A model generated the notes under the pieces. That model did no database searches and was not told the DNA's origin. It saw only the letters and a list, made by a program, of their open reading frames with translations. From Harmothoe impar (lineage: Eukaryota > Annelida > Polychaeta > Phyllodocida > Polynoidae), in assembly GCA_947462335.1 (NCBI GenBank), contig OX381717.1, forward strand, positions 16,049,166 to 16,113,165: 64,000 nt of DNA. Direction: 5' to 3'. Within the stretch, counting starts at the first letter, position 1. Every line of letters starts with the position of its first letter. Positions 7,431 to 64,000 of the stretch are shown here, one piece after another. Both the position numbers and the translations under genes were made by a program.

Positions 7431-8460
7431 AGGAGGCAGGGTGAGGGGAGTAGCAGCGCTCTTTCTTTTCATGAAACGCCCAACGAGTGGGGGCGCTGAG
7501 AGTGGCTATTATGCAATGGTGGAGTAAATACGGTTCTGAGAAGACGGCTCTCGGCCATGTCGCTACGTTTTCCTTTTCCGCTTTTGTATAACGACGATTT
7601 CTTTGGCACTTGGCTTTGCTTTTCTGGAGAATTCGGTACGCTTCAAGAGAAGCGTGAACCTCAACTACGTGACGCTCTCTCCTTTGAGATAAAAAAATAG
7701 CCGGGCAGTTGAGGAGGGCACTTTGTTCGCGTGTCCGTCTTTTAAAAACTTATTTCTTTCCTCCGAAAAAAAAAAGACTGAGTGAAAATAAAAATTTTAA
7801 AACAAAAAGCTCGAAATTCCCTGCTGGCGTGATGGCGGTGACGGTAGGGGCGGCCTGGTGACTGCAGGCGGTGGCGGCGGTCGGCTGGCCGGCGGTGGCG
7901 GTGACGGCGGCGATGGTAGAAGGGTGTGTGGAAAGAGAATGCGTCTCAGTCTTTTATAGGAGCGGCGAGAGTTCGACTTAGTCTGACATTTTCAGCTGTC
8001 GCATGCTGACCTGCTGCTATCATAAGAGAAACAAAAGCCCTAATCACGCTTTTCAGCTGGATCCTTCCACCCACCAGTCATGGATCCAGATGGGAGGGTG
8101 GTTTAAAATTAATCCGTGTACCGACTGTCATACAATAGTGTAATTAGTTGAACACGTGTTACCTGTATGAAGGATTAGCAGGTCATGGGCTTAGAGTGTG
8201 TATAGAAAACAACTACAGGTAGCGTGAACAAAAGCGACCCCCTCCCTTTCTGTCACTCTGTCTGTGACTAGAGGGTGCGCGTGTGGTAAGCGGCTTAAAT
8301 CTAAAGAAAAAAAAATCACCCTCTCCTGTCGTCAGCAGTCAGCTGGCCGGCGGCTGGAAAATGTGATTAGAGGGATGATGAGCGTGTAGTTAGCTACTCA
8401 AGGCTAATCTAAAGACCTGCCGTGAGTGGGCAGCTGGCCGGTGGCTTGAAAAAAGGGGGG
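7431..8460. other. GC-rich spacer without a supported gene
   Basis: About 1 kb with GGC-rich stretches near 7850-7920 and TATA-like plus-strand boxes near 7425 and 7951. Two copies of a block containing TAAATCTAAAG or TAATCTAAAG followed by CAGCTGGCCGG lie at about 8293-8360 and 8403-8450, just before the TATA box at 8469. Only very short frames occur. This may be the subterminal or regulatory part of the viral element. Confidence 0.5.
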
Positions 8461-8468
8461 AGTAAGGG

Positions 8469-8476
8469 TATATAAG
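8469..8476 (+). promoter_or_regulatory. TATA box of the alanine-rich frame
   Basis: GGGTATATAAGGGGG is a near-ideal TATA box, about 130 bp before the ATG at 8602. Directly repeated E-box-containing blocks lie upstream. Confidence 0.5.
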
Positions 8477-8514
8477 GGGGAGTGAAACCGTCTTCATCAT
8501 CATCATCATTCTCT

Positions 8515-8575
<61 letters not shown>

Positions 8576-8580
8576 CACCA
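8515..8580 (+). repeat. CTA then CCA trinucleotide tract
   Basis: Roughly 17 CTA units run into about five CCA units. They fall between the TATA box and the ATG, so they would form the 5' leader of the message. Confidence 0.9.
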
Positions 8581-8601
8581 CGCCTCAATTTGCAGATCAC
8601 C

Positions 8602-9255
8602 ATGATGGAAAGTTACGACCGTGACATGAAGCGGTATGATGAAGCAGCGCGCGAATGTGAAGCTGCTGCTGTAGCCGCTGCTAGTGCTGCTCATCGTGCT
8701 ACTGCTGCATTTACTGCGGCTGTTAGCGACGCTGGTTGTGATGGCGTTGTTATTGTTGCCGCTGCGGCTGTGACTACTGCTGTTGCTGCTGCCGATGCAG
8801 CTACTAATGCCGCCGATGCCGACGCTGCTGCTGCTGATGCTGTTGCGGCTGCCGATGTCCCCGCTGATGACGCTGCTGATGTAAGGACTGCTGCTGCTAG
8901 TGTACGCTCTGTTGCCCTTGCTACTGCCGCTGCTGCTGTTGTTGCTAATGCTCACGCTACTGCTGCTGCCGCTGCTGCTGCTGCTGCTCCCGCTGCTGCT
9001 GCTGCTGCTACCGCTGCTGCCGATGCGGCTGCCGCTGCTGCTGATGCTGCTGATGCTGCTGATGCTGCTGATGTTAGTAGTCGCGTCGACAAAGAATCGT
9101 CATTTGTCACACTTAAGCCTCCAGTTGAATGCGCGACGGGTAGTAGGGCTACCAACGCGACGGCCGGATGGTGCAAATGGTGTCGTCGCTTCTGCTCGTG
9201 CTCTTGCTTTTCTTCCTGCCCTACCTGCTGCTGCTACAGTATAATAGTGTTATAG
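8602..9255 (+). CDS. Hypothetical alanine-rich protein with cysteine-cluster C-terminus
   Basis: 217 residues from ATG 8602 in good Kozak context (CACCATGATGG). No known family. The N-terminus MMESYDRDMKRYDEAAREC is followed by about 145 residues dominated by Ala with Asp and Val (GCT-rich codons), then a non-repetitive part (DKESSFVTLKPPVEC) and a Cys-rich end (GWCKWCRRFCSCSC, then CPTCCCYS) that could be palmitoylated or bind metal. A TATA box and leader upstream argue for a gene; the GCT trinucleotide bias argues for expanded satellite-like DNA. It may be an accessory gene of the viral element. Confidence 0.4.
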   Translation: MMESYDRDMKRYDEAARECEAAAVAAASAAHRATAAFTAAVSDAGCDGVVIVAAAAVTTAVAAADAATNAADADAAAADAVAAADVPADDAADVRTAAASVRSVALATAAAAVVANAHATAAAAAAAAAPAAAAAATAAADAAAAAADAADAADAADVSSRVDKESSFVTLKPPVECATGSRATNATAGWCKWCRRFCSCSCFSSCPTCCCYSIIVL

Positions 9256-9400
9256 TGTTTGAATGAGAACGCGCATACTTACACATAGACACTGTAACAG
9301 ATGTGCTTTTTGAAAACATAATTTTAGCATAACATGAAAAAAAAAGAAATTATCTTGTTGTGTTTTATTTTCCATATATAAGTTATATAACTTTTTTTTT
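9256..9400. other. AT-rich junction
   Basis: Base composition drops sharply after the alanine-rich frame. This may be close to the right end of the viral element, but no terminal repeat or target duplication was identified. Confidence 0.3.
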
Positions 9401-9480
9401 TGTTTGTTTACAAACAGTCACGTGTCACGTGGTGTTGTTTACAAACAAGAGAGCCACGTGGTGTTGTTTACAAACAAACC
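9401..9480 (+). promoter_or_regulatory. Three FOX-like sites alternating with CACGTG E-boxes
   Basis: TTGTTTACAAACA occurs three times about 29-30 bp apart, with CACGTG between the copies. TGTTTAC is the forkhead core and CACGTG the bHLH E-box. Regulatory function is inferred. Confidence 0.5.
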
Positions 9481-9481
9481 C

Positions 9482-9729
9482 TAAGTAGGTCACGTTACCA
9501 TAGTTACCAGATGCTGGCTTCTGATTGGCTGAGCCTAAGTAGGTCACGTCACGTAAGTAGGTCACGTTACCATGGTTACCAGAATGCCAGCCTCTGATTG
9601 GCTGGGAGCTTCTAAGTAGGTCAGAAGGTCACTCAGAATGCTGGCTTCTGATTGGCTGAGAGTCCTAAGTAGGTCACGTTACCATGGCAACAGGTCACGT
9701 GACCAAATGGCGGCCTCTGATTGGCTGCA
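9482..9729. repeat. Tandem array with inverted CCAAT boxes
   Basis: Four full copies and one partial copy of a 52-64 bp unit that begins TAAGTAGGTCA and ends TCTGATTGGCTG. Starts are at 9482, 9536 (partial), 9554, 9613 and 9666. Most copies keep GTCACGTTACCATGG. ATTGG is the reverse of a CCAAT box. It could be the promoter of the downstream host gene or a repeat-derived array. Confidence 0.65.
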
Positions 9730-9791
9730 TATCGAGTGAGTAATAAACAGTACTTAAGCATAGTCCCATTCCGATACATACTATACTACTA

Positions 9792-9930
9792 GCGCCCCAA
9801 ATGTGAGAAATACAGAAGAAGCCCACTGTATCGAGGAGTCATGGAGTGGGAAGAATTAGATGCTGACGTCGAGATGCTAGAAAGCATCCACCTGTTCAAA
9901 GCACGACTAAAGAGGATTATCAAAAATTGA
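9792..9930 (+). pseudogene. 3' fragment of a non-LTR retrotransposon reverse transcriptase
   Basis: A frame ending at TGA 9928-9930 encodes RRSPLYRGVMEWEEL and then SIHLFKARLKR. The spacing of the aromatic Trp, the Leu and the terminal FKxRL matches the extreme C-terminus of LINE reverse transcriptases. Nothing of the catalytic domain is present, and an upstream stop closes the frame near 9790. A C-rich tract follows at 9963-9989. Confidence 0.55.
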
Positions 9931-10330
9931 CTATTCTTATCGGACGACGGCTGCAAACTGATTCCCCCCCACCCCACCCCCCCCCCTCATAGATTTATGC
10001 CAACAAACATGTGACTACTCTCAGAACTTAACAAGGAAGCCTTTGCTGTTCAGATATTAATCTATCGCTCCTCTACTCTAAAGCTAAGTAACATATCATC
10101 TGTGTACTACAAGTAGACCCCACCAGTGTATACATAACTATGCTAATGTATCCACCACAATATATTGTGCATACGGCCCTCCCTGCATTCAATCTTCTCA
10201 GGAATATATCTACAAGGAACATTCAAATCGTATATGGACAAGTCTATGGTTGACACTGTGTCTCACTCCCTGGAGAGTGCGTGGGCTCACTGTCCTAATG
10301 TAGATTGTTAATTTCATCTTTGTACCCAAA

Positions 10331-10438
10331 CCCAGTGGGCACAGAACATTGAATCAACATTGATAAATGGTTGTCAACATTGATTCAATGTTGATTCAAC
10401 GTTGATTCAACATTGAACAGAATTCTGTGCCCACTGGG
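10331..10438. mobile_element. 108-bp MITE with 16-bp perfect TIRs
   Basis: The ends CCCAGTGGGCACAGAA and TTCTGTGCCCACTGGG are perfect inverted repeats, and the element is flanked by AA on both sides. The interior has repeated TTGATTCAA motifs. It has no coding capacity. Confidence 0.85.
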
Positions 10439-11129
10439 AAGGAACTACAAACAAAAGAAACTCTTACAATAGTGATAATGATTAACATCATAATTGCATT
10501 ATCCATGTAAATATTTCCCTGACCGGTATGGCAGAACGTGTTCTACTTTTACATGAATATTTGGTCAATAAACCTATTCAAAAAAAAATCCAGACCCATG
10601 CTTCTCCCAAACTTCCCATCATTTGCTTCTACACAGGGTGTTTTAGTCTTGCTTTCTTCTATCCATGTGACATTTTTGACCAGCAAGGAAAAATAATTGA
10701 AATATATTTCACATTATAAGTTATTTGTGTTAGGATTTATAGTCTAAACATGACCATAAGTATGGGGGAGATATAGGGCTACTTTGACTTCGAGTATGGG
10801 GAATTCTTTATTACTATATCATGTTTTATAGATGCATTCTGTCCCTTAATGCATGTAGTTTCAAGATATGAATGCATGGTGTGATAAGTTAATGCATGGT
10901 GTAATAAGTTAATGCATGGTGTAATATTTTTAGATAATATGTCACAAAATCCAAGCTATTGCTCACAATAAAAATGTGCATGTCTTATGGGATACCTCAG
11001 TATGTATGGAAACCGCCAGTAGCTTTAAATGTATTTGGAGTTCCATAGATTATCCCATATATATGACATTGATTGAGCTGACACGTACGGTACACCTCAC
11101 TGGTCCAAGCCTGAGGACAGCGAGTATGT

Positions 11130-11130
11130 A

Positions 11131-11185
<55 letters not shown>

Positions 11186-11186
11186 T
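11130..11186. repeat. TA dinucleotide microsatellite
   Basis: A long alternating TA run just before the first recognised exon. Confidence 0.9.
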
Positions 11187-11340
11187 GATAAATGGTTTGT
11201 TTCCTGATAGGAACTATAAATTATTCCATGGAATAAAGATAACCTTGAAAACTCCCGGGGTACTTTTCTCGCACTGGAAACTGACGTTTTGTCCTTAAAT
11301 TCAAGCATTAAAGACAACCATACATACTTGTCTGTTTCAG

Positions 11341-62238
<50,898 letters not shown>

Positions 62239-62458
62239 AGACGCAGATCTTGGTACCCCTCAAGCGCCAGTCAGAGTGGAGCCGGGACGGGTACTCAGCC
62301 CTATCTATAGGGGCGCCGGGGCTTTAATGGAACTGGTTTATGTGTTCTGTATTGCTACATTATGACAGCACAACTGTACTTGGTGATCATACAAGGGGCT
62401 ATCCGTGACTAAACCGATTTTGCATGTTACCATCTCAATAATGTCTGTGACCAAATAC

Positions 62459-62908
62459 ATATGTGACCCGTTTTAATGGGATGGGTCAGAAGTCACACTT
62501 TTAATAGCCTAGATATGGGCGTTTTAAGTAGCATAGTGTGGAAAACATAATATTTTTGAAAAGCGAGTTTTTGACATCTTTCTAACATATAAATAGTCAT
62601 TTTCTGGCAAACTAAATTAAAAACCGAATTTCTAACCCCAGTTCCCCCAAATGATGGCTATGGGATCTACAATTGTTTTGTATGATATAGTTAATATCTA
62701 ATTTAAATGTTAATTATGTCATTTTAATTAATTTCCATATCGATAAACAAAAAAGTGTCAAAAGTATCGCCTAAAAGTGAATGTTTGGCAATATACCACT
62801 GTTCATATATCAAATAAAAGCTCTTAATGAGCTGTACACGAATCTGGCAATATCAGAACATTCTATATGTGCGACTTCCGACCCATTTCGTTAAAACGTG
62901 ACACATAT
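62459..62908. mobile_element. 450-bp MITE in the 3' region
   Basis: Terminal repeats of about 40 bp pair imperfectly, beginning ATATGTGACCCGTTTTAA on the left and ending GTTAAAACGTGACACATAT on the right. AATAAA at 62813-62818 lies inside it and is the first canonical poly(A) signal after the gene's stop. Confidence 0.8.
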
Positions 62909-64000
62909 ATGACTCTACGTGAAAATATCGCAATGTCTATACAGATGTCATGTTTAGATCGTCAATGTATGGCTCAGTGGGCCACTACTGGACCACTGTT
63001 TCTATAACTGGTCCCGCCCAGGTGACCCAGTCTGTATTGAAAGTACATCTTGGCCTGTTGGTCCTGCTAATAGTCCACTGTTAGGCCTACTGCCATTGAG
63101 TACAAGGGTAGGCTATATTTTGTTAGGGCTTCTATGTATACATGGGCATTGGCTAAGTCAAACCTAGCCGTATTGCTACTCCACATAGTGGGCATACCAA
63201 TCATGTCTAGCCGCTCTACTGAGCAAAATAAACAGTGGGGCTGACAATGTGGTGTGCACTGCACATGACTTTGTTGTGGTCAACCAAAGACCTGTGGGCC
63301 CACCTCTGGGTAGTACCTGGTGTCTGTCAATCATAGCATAGGGCACAAGATGGGTGCAGCCTGACCGGGGACAGTCCATCTTTAACGTAATGATCTTAAG
63401 AACGAGCATAGTCAATCTAGGGTTGGCTCACCAGATTGCTCAATGCAATTTTTATGGTTACTGCTTGTTCTTTGTATGGTCACTGCACATGTTTTGTACA
63501 AAAGCATTTGTATAGTCAACAAAAACCATTCCTATGGAAAGGACAAATAGAAAATAGCTGTCTCATGCAATCTGACTCTAAATTCTTAAAAAAGGCCGAC
63601 CATAGCTTTTTTTCCCCTCAGTTTTGGAGATTTTAGGTTTTGGTGATTTTGTAATTTTTCTTTTAGCAATTCTTTGGTCAAGATTAACAAAGTCCCACTG
63701 ACCTCAGGTGCCTGAATTAAAGTCTGCCTCCATAAATTTGCTTTTTTGAGAAAGATCCAAAGATTTCTTGATCTTTTCTTTTACTCTGGAATTCTGATGA
63801 GTCACGAGTTGATATGGCAATTCATGACTCATTCATTTTTCTCTCAAGATGTAAAATCAAAAAAAACTTTTTTTATTCGACCTTTCCAATGTCACTTTGT
63901 AGGTTCAATTGACGCCGTGGTACATTGCTGGAACTAGGTAGGCTGTGATGTGCAGGTATGTTGTTGAATCCGAGATTCAAGTCTCCAAATATTAACCAAG
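62909..64000. other. No recognised feature
   Basis: AT-rich non-coding sequence. Another AATAAA lies near 63227. No exon, RNA gene or element end was recognised. Confidence 0.5.

Larger units (their letters stand above)
9931..11340. other. Upstream region of the CUB/EGF gene
   Basis: No coding exon was recognised. The signal-peptide exon, expected to end in phase 1, should lie here or further upstream. The stretch holds a MITE at 10331-10438, three copies of an approximately 20-bp unit (AATGCATGGTGTAATAAGTT) at about 10870-10926, and a TA microsatellite at about 11130-11186. Confidence 0.5.

Noticed and set aside
7557..7700. 47-codon plus-strand frame in the spacer
   Set aside because: Too short, no recognisable motif, and no promoter at a suitable distance.
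8563..8955. Serine-rich minus-strand frame
   Set aside because: It is the reverse of the GCT-rich alanine tract and simply reflects trinucleotide composition.

Overview
The window is animal nuclear DNA, most likely from a marine invertebrate and possibly a deuterostome such as an amphioxus, echinoderm or hemichordate. It has small exons with GT/AG introns, AT-rich introns packed with non-autonomous transposons, and one large gene for a CUB plus EGF-repeat membrane protein. The species cannot be fixed from the sequence alone.

Positions 1 to about 7.4 kb hold part of an endogenous Polinton/Maverick (adintovirus-like) element. It is GC-richer than the rest and its genes are packed on the minus strand. 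In order of transcription they are: a 97-residue orphan, an FtsK/HerA-type packaging ATPase, a short hydrophobic-tailed protein with no visible ATG, a low-complexity 383-410 residue protein, a retroviral-type integrase with a chromodomain-like tail, the single-jelly-roll penton (minor capsid) protein, a basic virion-core-like protein split by a frameshift, the double-jelly-roll major capsid protein, and an adenain-type cysteine protease. The protein-primed DNA polymerase expected for this family is not in the window and may lie to the left. Several TATA-like boxes on the minus strand look like unit promoters. Two of them, before the capsid gene and the ATPase gene, share almost the same core.

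Positions 7.4 to 9.75 kb are a transition zone. It holds a TATA-driven plus-strand reading frame for an alanine-rich protein with a cysteine-cluster end, led by a long CTA trinucleotide tract. This is followed by arrays of FOX-like, E-box and inverted CCAAT motifs. The right end of the viral element lies somewhere here, and I could not identify its terminal repeat.

Positions 11.3 to 62.2 kb are one plus-strand host gene. I assembled 47 coding exons that stay in frame throughout: four exons of a CUB domain, 39 exons of exactly 114 bp that each encode one EGF domain, and four exons for a membrane-proximal region, a threonine-rich stalk, a transmembrane helix and a cytoplasmic tail. The visible part is 1,874 residues; the signal-peptide exon was not found. 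The EGF exons are all phase 1-1 and very alike, and their introns were duplicated with them. A six-exon block (repeats 4-9) recurs as repeats 12-17 with matching intron lengths, apart from one later transposon in the second copy. Nearly every EGF keeps the motifs for O-glucose, O-fucose, Asp/Asn hydroxylation and calcium, as in Notch-type EGFs.

The introns carry a solo LTR, several MITE-like elements with terminal inverted repeats, a tRNA-derived SINE, a minisatellite, hairpins and one broken EGF exon. Positions 62.9 to 64 kb show nothing I recognise.
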